64,000 nucleotides of DNA, taken from Methylobacterium oryzihabitans (GTDB lineage: Bacteria; Pseudomonadota; Alphaproteobacteria; Rhizobiales; Beijerinckiaceae). Below are positions 44,657 to 54,770 of this stretch, piece by piece. The position numbers and the translations under genes are program-made. The stretch lies in contig NZ_SACP01000012.1 of the NCBI RefSeq assembly GCF_004004555.2, positions 1-64,000 on the forward strand. The letters are read 5' to 3'. Under the pieces are notes generated by a model. The model searched no databases. It saw only the letters and a list, made by a program, of their open reading frames with translations, and was not told the DNA's origin. How positions within the stretch are numbered: the first letter of the stretch is position 1; the number at the start of each line of letters is the position of its first letter.

Positions 44657-45985
44657 ATGATGCGGCGTCACATCCCGGTCGCCCTCGCGATGACCCTGGG
44701 CCTGCTGGCCCTGATCCTGCTGGGCTTCCAGTGGGCCGGGCAGCCGACGACTTTGAAGGTCGCGGTCGGGCCGGCCGGCGGCGAGGATGCGCGCCTGATC
44801 GGCGCCATCGCCCAGACCCTCGCCCGCGACCACGAGGACGTGCGCCTGCGCCTCGTCCCGACTTCCGGGCCGACCGAGAGCGCGGCGCTCGCCGAGCGCG
44901 GCAAGGTCGATCTCGCGGTGGTGCGTTCGGATACCGGGATTCCCTCGAGCACGCAGACCGTCGCGATCCTGCACCGCGACGCCGCCGTGCTGATGACGAC
45001 GCAGCCGCAGGTCGCCGGCATCCCGGACCTGCGCGGGCGGCGGGTCGGCATCCTGCGCAACCCCGACGCCAATGCCGGGCTGCTCGCCCGCATCCTCGAA
45101 CAATACGAGATCCCGGCGGCGGGCGTGGCCACGGTCGCCCTCGCGGGGCCCGAGGAGGCCGGTCCGGCGTTGCAGGACGGCCGGATCGACGCCGTCCTGG
45201 CGGTCGCCCCGCCGACCGCGCCGCTGATGCGCGAGACGGTCGCGAGCCTCGCGGCGACCGGGCACCCGCCGGTGTTCCTGTCGGTCGGGGAGGCTCCCGC
45301 CATCGCCCGGCGCCTGCCGGCGCTGGAAGCGGTCGAGGTGGTGCGCGGCGCCTTCGGCGGCACGCCGCCGCGCCCGGCCGAGACGGTGGCCACCATCGGC
45401 ATCACCCACCGCCTCGTCGCCCAGGCCAAGCTCGCCGACGCGACGATCTCGGAACTGTCGCGCCTCGTCTTCGTCGTACGCCCGGCGGTGGCCGCCGACC
45501 TGCCGCTCGCCAACCAGATCGAGGCGCCCGACACCTCGAAGAGCGCCTCGCTGCCGGTGCATCCCGGCGCCCAGGCCTATTACGACGGCGAGATCGAGAC
45601 CTTCTTCGAACGCTACGGCGACTGGTTCTACCTCGCGGTGATGACCTTCTCGATCGCCGGCTCGGCCGCCGCGACCCTGGTGTCGCGGGCCGCCAACCGC
45701 TCGCGCGCCCGGGACATGGAATTGCTGCGCGAGTTGCTGACCATCGTGCGCACCTGCCGCGAGGCCGAGACCGAGGAGGCGCTGGCCGCCCTAGAGCGCG
45801 AGGCCGACGAGATCCTCGGCGTCGCCCTCGCCCGGGCCGGGCTCGGCGCGATCGACAATGCCGGCGTCGCCGCCTTCACCCTCGGCCTCGACCAGGCCCG
45901 GCGGGCGATCACCGAGCGGCGGGGGCAACTGCTGGAGCGTCACGCGCACGCGGCGGAGGCTGCGGCGACCGAAGCCGCCGAGTGA
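44657..45985 (+). CDS. TAXI-type solute-binding protein with membrane anchor
   Basis: A 442-residue protein. An N-terminal membrane segment (about 7-26) precedes a TAXI (TRAP-associated extracytoplasmic immunogenic) solute-binding domain (about 30-310): LKVAVGPAGGEDARLIGAIAQTLA, GKVDLAVVRSD, LRGRRVGILRN and a late HPGAQAYYDGEIETFFERYGDW segment. A second membrane helix (about 330-350) is followed by a cytoplasmic helical tail. This layout, binding domain plus tail but no TRAP permease next door, is found in stand-alone TAXI proteins of alphaproteobacteria. Ligand unknown. Confidence 0.8.
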   Translation: MMRRHIPVALAMTLGLLALILLGFQWAGQPTTLKVAVGPAGGEDARLIGAIAQTLARDHEDVRLRLVPTSGPTESAALAERGKVDLAVVRSDTGIPSSTQTVAILHRDAAVLMTTQPQVAGIPDLRGRRVGILRNPDANAGLLARILEQYEIPAAGVATVALAGPEEAGPALQDGRIDAVLAVAPPTAPLMRETVASLAATGHPPVFLSVGEAPAIARRLPALEAVEVVRGAFGGTPPRPAETVATIGITHRLVAQAKLADATISELSRLVFVVRPAVAADLPLANQIEAPDTSKSASLPVHPGAQAYYDGEIETFFERYGDWFYLAVMTFSIAGSAAATLVSRAANRSRARDMELLRELLTIVRTCREAETEEALAALEREADEILGVALARAGLGAIDNAGVAAFTLGLDQARRAITERRGQLLERHAHAAEAAATEAAE

Positions 45986-45994
45986 GCCGGCGAT

Positions 45995-46024
45995 CAGGGC
46001 CATCGCTTCGGAGCGATTGCCCTG
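45995..46024. repeat. Solo R1 end hairpin, copy E
   Basis: CAGGGCcATCGCTT / GGAGCGATtGCCCTG, a 30-base imperfect palindrome identical to the left end of R1 copy B. The rest of the element is missing. It lies 10 bases after the TAXI gene stop and could act as its terminator. Nothing else is seen before typA. Confidence 0.7.
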
Positions 46025-46157
46025 AGACGGTGATCGCCCCCTTGCGGACGGCCGGCACACCTTCTATTGCAGCGCAACAGATTTCCTCGGCCCGACCTGC
46101 CCGGCTGCCCTTCCGGCGGCCTGCTTCAGGCCGGGCTCTTTCCGCTTCGGGTCTCTC

Positions 46158-47984
<1,827 letters not shown>

Positions 47985-47992
47985 GGGCGTCG

Positions 47993-48008
47993 GGCGGATC
48001 CGTCCGCC
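47993..48008 (+). terminator. Hairpin after typA
   Basis: GGCGGA / TCCGCC arms with a TCCG loop, 8 bases after the typA stop, followed by GGACTTTCGC. A short GC-rich terminator. Confidence 0.5.
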
Positions 48009-48116
48009 GGACTTTCGCGGGGCGCGGTCGCCGTCGGGAGGGATCCCGGCGGTGGCCGCGCCTTTCGCATGGAAAAGCCCGCTGAAGAGCTGCCAGAGCT
48101 ATGTTAGGCTTGCGCC

Positions 48117-48332
48117 GTGAACGCGACCGCCTCGGCATCTCCTGCGCCGCAACCTCGCAGCCTCATCGGAACCTGGCGTCGCTTCGGACCGTTCGGGCCC
48201 GTCTATGAGATCGTGGCCATCGGCGGCACCACGTCACAGGGCCACGCGACGATGCGGGTTCGCGTCATCGAGACCGGCGAAGAGATCGAGTATCGTCTCG
48301 CCGACATTCTCGACGACCCACGCGAGCGCTGA
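48117..48332 (+). CDS. DUF5397-like protein, probable VapX antitoxin
   Basis: A 71-residue protein from GTG 48117. A short disordered head is followed by SLIGTWRRFGPFGPVYEIVAIGG...GHATMRVRVIETGEEIEYRLADILDDP, a small beta-rich domain of the DUF5397 type. This family is found directly upstream of vapD genes, where it is the presumed antitoxin. Its TGA overlaps the vapD ATG by one base. The family name is given from gene context and pattern. A TATGTTAGGCT 15 bases upstream could be a -10 region. Confidence 0.65.
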   Translation: MNATASASPAPQPRSLIGTWRRFGPFGPVYEIVAIGGTTSQGHATMRVRVIETGEEIEYRLADILDDPRER

Positions 48333-48610
48333 TGTTCGCAATCGCCTTCGATCTCGTCGTGGCGGAGGTGCAAAAGCATCATCCCAAGGGCATCTCGCAA
48401 GCCTGTAACGACATCCGTGCGACGCTCGCGGCATTCGGTTTCGACTGGACTCAGGGAAGCCTCTACGTCGCTCGCGACGAGGACATGGCGAAGCTCTTCT
48501 CGGCGGTGATGGCGCTGAAGGCCCTGCCCTGGCTTCCGCCTTCGGTCAGGGACATCCGCGCCTTTCGCGTCGAGCAATGGTCGGATTTCACCGCTCTCGT
48601 GAAGGCGTGA
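48332..48610 (+). CDS. vapD: VapD toxin (Cas2-like endoribonuclease)
   Basis: A 92-residue protein that matches VapD along its length: MFAIAFDLVVAEVQKHHPKG, FGFDWTQGSLYVARDEDMAKLFSAVMALKALPWLPPSVRDIRAFRVEQWSDFTALVK. VapD has the Cas2-type ferredoxin fold and acts as an mRNA-cleaving toxin in some bacteria. The conserved early Asp (FDLV) is present. With the 71-aa gene before it, this is a complete two-gene toxin-antitoxin module. Activity here is inferred. Confidence 0.87.
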   Translation: MFAIAFDLVVAEVQKHHPKGISQACNDIRATLAAFGFDWTQGSLYVARDEDMAKLFSAVMALKALPWLPPSVRDIRAFRVEQWSDFTALVKA

Positions 48611-48667
48611 AGCGGGTACGGCGCGGTCGAGACTCCTGGAACCGATGGCCAGGAATCTGATGCTCCG

Positions 48668-50445
48668 TCACGCCACGGGCGTCTCGACGCGCCTTTCGGG
48701 CGTCCGCGCGGCGAGCGCCTCCTCCTCGCCGTCGAGGGGCTCGCCCCAGAACTCCGCCACGGTCGGGCCGTCTCTCAGGCGCCCGCCGCGGAGGAAGCCG
48801 CGGATCTCGTGCGGCCAGACCCGGCGGCCCATGCGGGTGTACCACCGCATCGCGTGCCGCAGGCCGCGGTCGGGATGGAGCAGGACCTGCAGCAGAGCCC
48901 GCGGCCGTCCCTGTAGCACCGCCTCGATCAGCTTGACCCACAGCAGCACCCGCCAGGGCGGCACCCGGCGCGTCGCCAGCACCTGATGCTTGTAGTCCCA
49001 GAGCCGGCGGTCGGTCCGGATCACCCGCCGGCCGGCGGCGAGGCGGTAGTACGGCGTCCAGCGATGGGGCGTCACGTACAGCATCTGGATCTGGTCGGGA
49101 TCGTAGGACAGGAGTTGGCGCAGGCCGCGCCAGTAGTCCCGGTCGGTCTCCTCCTCGAAGCCGACGATCCAGGTCGCCATCGACAGGATGCCGTGACGGC
49201 GCAGCAGGCGGATCGCCTCGCGGTCGGTCGTGGTGGTGGTGCCCTTGCGGATCTTCGCGAGGGTCCGGGCGTCGGTGCTTTCGAGGCCGAGCAGGAAGCG
49301 CGCCCAGCCGGCCCGCTTGTAGAGGTCGAGCATGTCGGCATCGCGCACGATGTCCCCGGCCCGGGTCGAGTCGACCAGGATCAGGTCGACCTCCTCGGCG
49401 ATCAGGGCTTCGAGGAAGGTCCGCCAGACCCGCTTCGACACGGTCGGGTTCTCGTCGGCGAAATTGACCACCCGCACGCCGTGCTCGCGGGCGAGGCGGG
49501 CGAGTTCCCGGGCGAAGCGGACCGGGTCGCGGTGGCGCTAGCGGGTCCAGAAGCCGCGCTGCCCGCAATAGGTGCACAGGTGCGGGCAGCCGCGGGAGAA
49601 CTGGACCACCACGGCGCGCAGGCCGCCCCAGTAGCTGTAGCGGGTGTGGTCGATCAGCTCCCAGCCGATCCGATAGGCGTCGAGGTCGCGGATCACCGGG
49701 GCGGGCGGCGTCGCTCGCGGTCCGCCGGCGCCGCGGAAGGCGAGGCCCGGCACGCCGGCGAGATCGGCCCCGGCGGCGAGGGCCGCCATCAGGCGGCGCG
49801 TGGTCTCCTCCCCTTCCCCGCGCACGATCGCCGCGACCCAGGGCTCGGCGTCGAGGATCTCGCGCCAGTGAGAGCCTGTTTGACTCTCGATCTAAAGAAA
49901 AAGCTCCCCTTTCCCGGACGACTGTAACGCAGTGGAAGGAGATCTGGGATCCAGCACAAGAAGTCGCGAAGCGTCCATATGCAGCGACAGTGCCGGCACA
50001 CGGAGCCGCTTCGCGGCACATCTGACGTCTGGATCCCGGATCTCCTTCCGCTATCGCTTCAGTCGTCCGGGAAAGGGGAGCCTCGCGCGGTCAATACAAT
50101 TGACCATCGCTCAAACAGGCTCTGATAGGTCGGGAACACGCCGCCATACACGATGACCGCCTCGGGCAGGGCCCGGGCGACGGCGCTCGCGACCTCGGCG
50201 ATCACCGGATGGCCCGAGGTCGAACCGGAATGCCCGAACAGCACCGCCTCCGGCGCGTGCCCTCGGATCGCCGCGACGAGGTCGGCGACCGGCATCGGCC
50301 CGAACTCGCCGTCGATCAGCGCGACGTCGTGGCCGTCGTCGATCAGGGGGCCGCCGACCGCGAGCAGGCCGAGGGGCGGCAGGTGGTCGTCGGGGATGCG
50401 GCTGCCGATCGCCGGATGCGGCACGTTGACGAGGAGGATCCGCAT
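48668..50445 (-). pseudogene. bchE: bchE, anaerobic Mg-protoporphyrin cyclase, disrupted
   Basis: BchE is a B12-binding radical SAM enzyme that makes the fifth ring of bacteriochlorophyll without oxygen. The start (MRILLVNVPHPAIGSRIPDDHLPPLGLLAVGGPL), the B12-domain GHSGSTSGHPVI, the radical-SAM CxxxCxxC in RGCPHLCTYCGQRG and the C-terminal HRWTPYYRL region are clearly BchE. Two lesions: a 251-bp MITE splits the codon for His between PTY and HWRE, and the conserved Trp codon after FWTR reads TAG (49538-49540). Joining the parts across the MITE restores one continuous frame. The gene is therefore inactive. The two lesions are independent, so inactivation is not a sequencing slip. Confidence 0.93.
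49872..50122 (+). mobile_element. MITE-like element, copy 2 (inside bchE)
   Basis: A 251-bp element with perfect 12-bp terminal inverted repeats GAGCCTGTTTGA / TCAAACAGGCTC and TGA duplicated on both sides (49869-49871, 50123-50125). Removing the element and one TGA restores the bchE reading frame. Body similar to copy 1 (43990), including the GGAAGGAGAT inverted arms. Better-preserved ends than copy 1 suggest it is the younger insertion. Confidence 0.88.
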
Positions 50446-50453
50446 GGCCCGCC

Positions 50454-51146
50454 TCACGCCGCCGCCGGCAGGCCGCCGAAGCGGCGCTCGCGGCGGCGGA
50501 AGATCCGAAGCGCCTCGGCGAGGTCGTCGGGTCCGAAATCCGGCCACAGCCGGTCGGTGAAGTGAAGTTCGGCGTAGGCGCTCTCCCACAAGAGGAAGTC
50601 GGACAGCCGCTGCTCGCCGCTGGTGCGGATCAGGAGGTCGACATCCGGGGCCTCGCCGGTCACGAGGCGGGAGAAGCCGGCGCGGGTCAGATCATCGAGG
50701 CTCGTCACCCGGGCCGCCGCCCGCAGAATCGCGTCCCGGGCCGAGTAGTCGACGGCGAGGCGCAGGTGCAGCCGCCGGCCGGCCGCAGTCGCCGCCTCGG
50801 CCCGGGCGATGGTGTCGGCAAGGCCGGCAGGCAGGCGGTCGCGGCGGCCGATCACCGAGAGCCGGGCTCCCCGCGCCGCCAGCCGCTCCGCCTCGGCGGC
50901 GAGGTAGTGACCGAACAGGCTCATCAAAAAGGCGACCTCGGCCGGCGGCCGGCGCCAGTTGTCGCTGGAGAAGGCGTAGAGGGTCAGGGTGCCGATCCCG
51001 AGATCCGGCGCCGCCTCGGCGACGCGGCGGAGCGCCGCGATGCCGGCCTCGTGCCCGTGGCCGCGCGGCAGCGACCGCGCTTCCGCCCAGCGGCCGTTGC
51101 CGTCCATGATGAGGCCGACATGGAGGGCGGCGCATTCACTTTGCAT
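50454..51146 (-). CDS. uppS: Undecaprenyl/Z-isoprenyl diphosphate synthase
   Basis: A 230-residue cis-prenyltransferase (UppS family). The catalytic Asp15 is in LIMDGNGRW, followed by [10 protein letters not shown] and, later, [25 protein letters not shown]. It lengthens farnesyl diphosphate; the chain length is not predictable, and it may be a second enzyme besides the housekeeping UppS. The ATG at 51146 lies inside an ACTTTG-type operator; an earlier in-frame start to 51197 is not family sequence. bchE begins 8 bases after its stop, so they form one unit. Confidence 0.87.
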   Translation of the reverse strand: MQSECAALHVGLIMDGNGRWAEARSLPRGHGHEAGIAALRRVAEAAPDLGIGTLTLYAFSSDNWRRPPAEVAFLMSLFGHYLAAEAERLAARGARLSVIGRRDRLPAGLADTIARAEAATAAGRRLHLRLAVDYSARDAILRAAARVTSLDDLTRAGFSRLVTGEAPDVDLLIRTSGEQRLSDFLLWESAYAELHFTDRLWPDFGPDDLAEALRIFRRRERRFGGLPAAA

Positions 51147-51154
51147 CGTAAAGT
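51138..51154. promoter_or_regulatory. Operator over the uppS start codon
   Basis: ACTTTG-N5-TAAAGT, a 17-bp dyad with 5 of 6 arm positions paired, overlapping the uppS ATG (51144-51146). The same architecture occurs at 52197. A protein bound here would block both RNA polymerase elongation and ribosome access, or else mark a promoter/leaderless start. Confidence 0.65.
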
Positions 51155-51223
51155 CTCCGGGCGAACGAGGACGCGCGACGGCCCGCCGATCGGGCACTCA
51201 CGCGGGAACGAGGCGAGGACGAC

Positions 51224-51586
51224 TCAGGCCGGCTTCAGGTGCGCCGGGCCGTCGCCCTCGCGGGCCGCGTCGGCGGCGTCGCGCACCACCCGTTCGAGCA
51301 CCGCGAGGTAGTCGAGGAACTTCGCGCGCCCGAGGGCGGTGAGGTGGCAGGTGGTCTGCGGACGGTTGCCGTCGTAGCCCTTGCGCAGCTCGACCAGCCC
51401 GGCTTCCTGGAGCACCTGGAGATGGCGGCTGAGGTTGCCGTCGGTGAGGCCGCAGAGCCGCTTGAGATCCGCGAAGACGAGGCCGCGCGGGTGGGTCGTC
51501 AGCGAGGTCAGCACGCCGAGGCGGGCCTTCTCGTGGATGACGCGGTCGAGCCCCTCGTAGGCGTAGGGCGCCTCAGGGCTCGGCAT
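51224..51586 (-). CDS. Winged-helix regulator (ArsR/MarR-like)
   Basis: A 120-residue DNA-binding protein: RLGVLTSLTTHPRGLVFADLKRLCGLTDGNLSRHLQVLQEAGLVELRKGYDGNRPQTTCHLTALGRAKF is a winged helix of the HTH_34/ArsR-like kind used by small regulators paired with membrane-protein genes. No metal-binding Cys pair is seen. It overlaps the end of the membrane-protein gene by 14 bases, so it is translationally coupled. The likely operator is ACTTTG-N5-YAAAGT at 52197 and 51138. Confidence 0.78.
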   Translation of the reverse strand: MPSPEAPYAYEGLDRVIHEKARLGVLTSLTTHPRGLVFADLKRLCGLTDGNLSRHLQVLQEAGLVELRKGYDGNRPQTTCHLTALGRAKFLDYLAVLERVVRDAADAAREGDGPAHLKPA

Positions 51587-52181
51587 CGTCGCCCCCCCGG
51601 TGGATCAGCACGGCGACGAGGACCTGTCCGATCGCGAACGGCACGCCCATCGCCCAGGGCGACAAGGCGCGGGTCTCGCTCGCCAGCAGCAGCACCGCGA
51701 GGCCGGCGACCACGTACCACGCGCCGGCGAGCGCAACGGCGCCGGGCAGCGAGCGCGCGGCGGCGAAGATCCCGAGCCCGACCAATACCTGCCACAGGCC
51801 GGGCAGCAGCCACAGGCAGTCGGGGGCGCCGCGGGCCAGGACGACGAGCAGCAGGGCGCCGGCGGTGCCCGCCGGCACGAACTGCGCGACCGCGTTGCGG
51901 ATCATCGCGTCGGCGAGGCCGGAATGCAGCCGGCGCGAGCGCGTCAGCATGTCGGTGCCGATCAGGCCGGCGCTGAGCAGCGCGGCCGCGACCCATCCGG
52001 CGAGGACCGTCATCGGCGCGGCCGCCGGGTCGAGCCAGAGCGATTGCGCCCCGGCGGTCAGCAGCGCGAGACCGCCGGTCGCCGCCAGGGTGACCGGGCC
52101 GTAGCCGCGGAAGGTGGTGCCGCCGGCGATCTGGCTGCGGATCGCCACGATGTCGGCCAGCGCCCGGTCGAGGTCCCGCAT
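51573..52181 (-). CDS. Multipass membrane protein
   Basis: A 202-residue inner-membrane protein with five or six hydrophobic segments (for example GPVTLAATGGLALLTAG, LAGWVAAALLSAGLIGTDML, GTAGALLLVVLARGA, LAGAWYVVAGLAVLLLAS) and a short cytoplasmic head MRDLDRALADIVAIRSQIAGG. It precedes and overlaps the winged-helix gene, an arrangement widespread in bacteria, in which the regulator represses the pair. Its own function is unknown. The operator lies 15 bases before the start at 52181. Confidence 0.7.
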   Translation of the reverse strand: MRDLDRALADIVAIRSQIAGGTTFRGYGPVTLAATGGLALLTAGAQSLWLDPAAAPMTVLAGWVAAALLSAGLIGTDMLTRSRRLHSGLADAMIRNAVAQFVPAGTAGALLLVVLARGAPDCLWLLPGLWQVLVGLGIFAAARSLPGAVALAGAWYVVAGLAVLLLASETRALSPWAMGVPFAIGQVLVAVLIHRGGDDAEP

Positions 52182-52196
52182 CGTCCCGCCCCAACA

Positions 52197-52213
52197 ACTT
52201 TGCAAAACAAAGT
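52197..52213. promoter_or_regulatory. Operator before membrane-protein/regulator operon
   Basis: ACTTTGCAAAACAAAGT: perfect 6-bp inverted arms ACTTTG/CAAAGT with a 5-base spacer, 15 bases upstream of the ATG at 52181. Matches the site at 51138 (same arms, same spacing). AT-rich in a GC-rich setting. Confidence 0.75.
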
Positions 52214-52258
52214 ATGCACGAACGCAAAGCGGAGGCAAGCCCGATTTGCCGGGATTCT

Positions 52259-52465
52259 AGGGCCATCGCTTCAGCGATTGTCCTGCGGTCGTCCGCAGGG
52301 CGATGCTCCATGGCGGGCGCGAAGAGCGCCCCGCGGAGCGGGTTCGGGGGGACGAATGTCCGCCCGAACGCGTAAGCGGAGCGAAAGCCAAAGTCACGGA
52401 TGTGACTGCCGGCGCCTGAGGCCGAGCAAGAAACCAGGGCAATCGCTCTGAAGCGATGGCCCTGG
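52259..52465 (-). repeat. R1 dispersed intergenic element, copy D
   Basis: A 207-bp copy in inverted orientation relative to A-C, closest to copy A (shares the AGTCAC-atcc-GTGACT stem). The 28-nt hairpin is at 52342-52369 with one mismatched pair. It lies between divergent genes' promoter (operator at 52197) and the beta-helix gene end, filling most of the 315-base gap. Confidence 0.85.
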
Positions 52466-52496
52466 CCGGGATTTCTGCTCGCGGCCGGCAGCCCGG

Positions 52497-53456
52497 CTAC
52501 TCGACGGCGTTGGGCTCGACGACGTTGCCGGTGCCGCCGTCGTCGTTGTCGAGGCTGCTGCCGAACGGGTAGCCGGCATCCTGCCAGCAGTTGAGCCCCC
52601 AGCCGCCGCGGGAATTGACCACGACCGGCGCGGCCCCGAACAGCCCGCCGCCGCCGCGGAAGACGTTGCCGGTGACCACGTTGTCGGAAGGCGTCTGGTG
52701 GCGCACGGTGCCGCCCTCGCCGCAATTGCGGTAGAGGCGCACGCCGCCCTGGCCGTTGAGCACGAAGAGGTTGCCGGTGATGCGGTTGCGCGCCGAGCCG
52801 TCGACCGCCACCGCCTCGCGGGTGGTCCAGGTCTCGATGTCGTTGTCCTCGATGCGGTTGTCGGCGCTCTCGGCGTCGAGGTAGAGCGCCGTCGCGTCCG
52901 AGCGCCCGGCGAGCCGCGACCGCGTGAGCGCGACCCCGGTGACGCCGGGCCCGAGATAGAGCGGGATCGGCCCGGCGGCCGTGATGGTGGTGCCGGTGAT
53001 CGTCACCCGGGTCGGCGCGGCGGTCTGGGCCCGCTCGGTGTGGCCGGGGCTGGTCGAGGAGGCGCGCAGCAGCGGCCCCTGCCCGTTCACCGCCATCCCC
53101 CAGATCCGGACGTGGCCGTGGATCGTGCAGTCCCGGATCGTGATGCCGCTCGGCCGGTCCCACGGCTCGCCCGAGCGCGAGGGCGGGCGCGAGCGGATCG
53201 CGATCGTGTGGGCGTCGAGGCGCACCGGGGCGTCGGGGCGGCCGATCGCGGCGCCGTCGCAATCGAGGGTGACGCCGGAGGCCGCCGACCCTTCGATGAC
53301 GAGGCGCTTGCGCACCCGGTCGCCGGGCTTCAGCCGCAGGCTGCAGGTGAGCGCGACGGCCTCGTCGCCCGGGGCCAGCAGGCGGGCCCGCATCTCGGCT
53401 CCGCACGGCGCCGCCACCGGCCGGACCAGGGCCGGAGGCTCGGGCGGAAGCGTCAT
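52497..53456 (-). CDS. Right-handed parallel beta-helix protein
   Basis: About 319 residues. Repeats of the parallel beta-helix type are visible: SGITIRDCTIHGHVRIWGM, TRVTITGTTITAAG, ITGNLFVLNGQGGVRL, NVVTGNVFRGG, with Asn/Gly/Thr turns as in pectate-lyase-like/carbohydrate-binding folds. No signal peptide is seen and the protein begins MTLPPEPPALVRP, so either the start is wrong or it is exported by another route. Cys at residues near 18, 38, 67 and others may form disulfides. GTG 53459 is an alternative start, one codon earlier. Role unknown; related folds are often polysaccharide-processing enzymes. Confidence 0.6.
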   Translation of the reverse strand: MTLPPEPPALVRPVAAPCGAEMRARLLAPGDEAVALTCSLRLKPGDRVRKRLVIEGSAASGVTLDCDGAAIGRPDAPVRLDAHTIAIRSRPPSRSGEPWDRPSGITIRDCTIHGHVRIWGMAVNGQGPLLRASSTSPGHTERAQTAAPTRVTITGTTITAAGPIPLYLGPGVTGVALTRSRLAGRSDATALYLDAESADNRIEDNDIETWTTREAVAVDGSARNRITGNLFVLNGQGGVRLYRNCGEGGTVRHQTPSDNVVTGNVFRGGGGLFGAAPVVVNSRGGWGLNCWQDAGYPFGSSLDNDDGGTGNVVEPNAVE

Positions 53457-53472
53457 CACGACCTTGTCCGGG

Positions 53473-54348
53473 TCAGTCGGCGAACACCACTGTGGTGCGG
53501 CCGTTGGCGATCACCCGGTCCTCCAGCACGTAGCGCACCGCGCGGGCGAGCACCCGGCGCTCGATGTCCCGGCCCTTGCGCACGAGGTCGTCGGGGGTGT
53601 CGGCGTGGCTGACGCGCTCGACATCCTGCTCGATGATCGGGCCCTCGTCGAGGTCGGCGGTGACGAAGTGCGAGGTCGCGCCGATGAGCTTCACGCCGCG
53701 CTCGTGGGCCTGATGGTAGGGCCGCGCGCCCTTGAAGCCGGGCAGGAACGAGTGGTGGATGTTGATGCAGCGGCCCGACAGCTTCGCCGAGAGGTCGTCG
53801 GACAGGATCTGCATGTAGCGGGCGAGCACGACGAGGTCGGCGTCGCTCTCCTGCACGAGGTGCCAGAGCTGCGCCTCCTGCGCCGCCTTGGTCTCGCGGG
53901 TGATCGGCAGGTGATGGAACGGGATCGCGCCGAACTCCATCGCCCCGTAGGTGTCGCGCGGGTAGTTCGAGACGATGCCGCAGATTTCCATCGGCATCTC
54001 GCCGATGCGCTGGCGGTAGAGCAGGTCGTTGAGGCAGTGGTCGAAGCGCGAGACGAGGATCAGGACCTTCTTCAGCGCATCGCGCCGGCGCAGGGTCCAA
54101 GTCATGCCGAAGCGGTCGGCGAGGGGCGCGAGGCGGGTTTCGAGGTCGTCGAGTTCCGGCAGGCCGGCGGGGGAGCCGGCGTTGAATTCGACCCGCATGA
54201 AGAACCGGCCGCTCTCGACGTCGTCGAATTGCTGAGCCTCCAGGATGTTGCAGCCGGCCTCGAACAGGCTGCCCGACACGCCCGCGACGATGCCCGGCAC
54301 GTTGCGGCAGGAGAGCGTGAGGATACAGGACGGCGAGGGCTGCGACAT
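53473..54348 (-). CDS. purU: Formyltetrahydrofolate deformylase PurU
   Basis: Releases formate from 10-formyl-tetrahydrofolate, balancing one-carbon pools for purine synthesis; relevant to a methylotroph-like host. 291 residues (usual 280-290). The N-terminal ACT domain (about 6-85, [33 protein letters not shown]) is followed by the formyltransferase domain with [16 protein letters not shown] and the catalytic His and Asp in [20 protein letters not shown]. The ATG at 54348 fits the family; the upstream frame to 54465 is non-homologous. Confidence 0.94.
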   Translation of the reverse strand: MSQPSPSCILTLSCRNVPGIVAGVSGSLFEAGCNILEAQQFDDVESGRFFMRVEFNAGSPAGLPELDDLETRLAPLADRFGMTWTLRRRDALKKVLILVSRFDHCLNDLLYRQRIGEMPMEICGIVSNYPRDTYGAMEFGAIPFHHLPITRETKAAQEAQLWHLVQESDADLVVLARYMQILSDDLSAKLSGRCINIHHSFLPGFKGARPYHQAHERGVKLIGATSHFVTADLDEGPIIEQDVERVSHADTPDDLVRKGRDIERRVLARAVRYVLEDRVIANGRTTVVFAD

Positions 54349-54539
54349 GGGACCTGAGACCGTGGGTGACGAGACGGGAGTCGCGCGCAGGTAAGCGGGC
54401 GGGGATGGTCCCGGCAAGGCGTGTGCCGAAAACGGCGAAGGCCCCCTCTTCCACAGAACCCCCATGGAAGAAGCTGGCGCGGGACTTCTCCTCTCACCCG
54501 CTGGCGGCAGGGCTGTCAGGGGAAATGAGTAGCGCGTCT

Positions 54540-54690
54540 CCCCTCTCCCGAGTGGGAGAGGGGCCGGGGGTGAGGGTGGCTCGGTCTCCGCAAGAATCCC
54601 GAACTGTTGAGCTGCGCGGCTCGACGCTCGGTGCTTGATCCTGAACCGTCTCCACCCTCGCCCCTACCCCTCTCCCACTCGGGAGAGGGG
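54540..54690. repeat. Inverted pair of GAGAGGGG palindromic repeats
   Basis: Two copies of a 43-bp repeat in opposite orientation (54540-54582 and 54648-54690), each starting with a hairpin CCCCTCTCCC-4-GGGAGAGGGG. They are similar to the widely scattered CTCTCCC..GGGAGAG intergenic repeats of proteobacteria. The pair can fold together into a large stem. They lie between purU and the RND pump gene (convergent to neither), in a 422-base gap with no gene otherwise. Confidence 0.7.
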
Positions 54691-54770
54691 ATCCCGCGCT
54701 TGATTCTCAAAGGATTTTTCCTCGGACACGCCCTGCACGAGTGGGACGCTGAGACGACCAGCTTCCCGCC

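Noticed and set aside
54357-54465. Longer N-terminus for PurU from a start at 54465
   Set aside because: The added 39 residues are Pro/Ser-rich and the ACT domain begins right after the Met at 54348.
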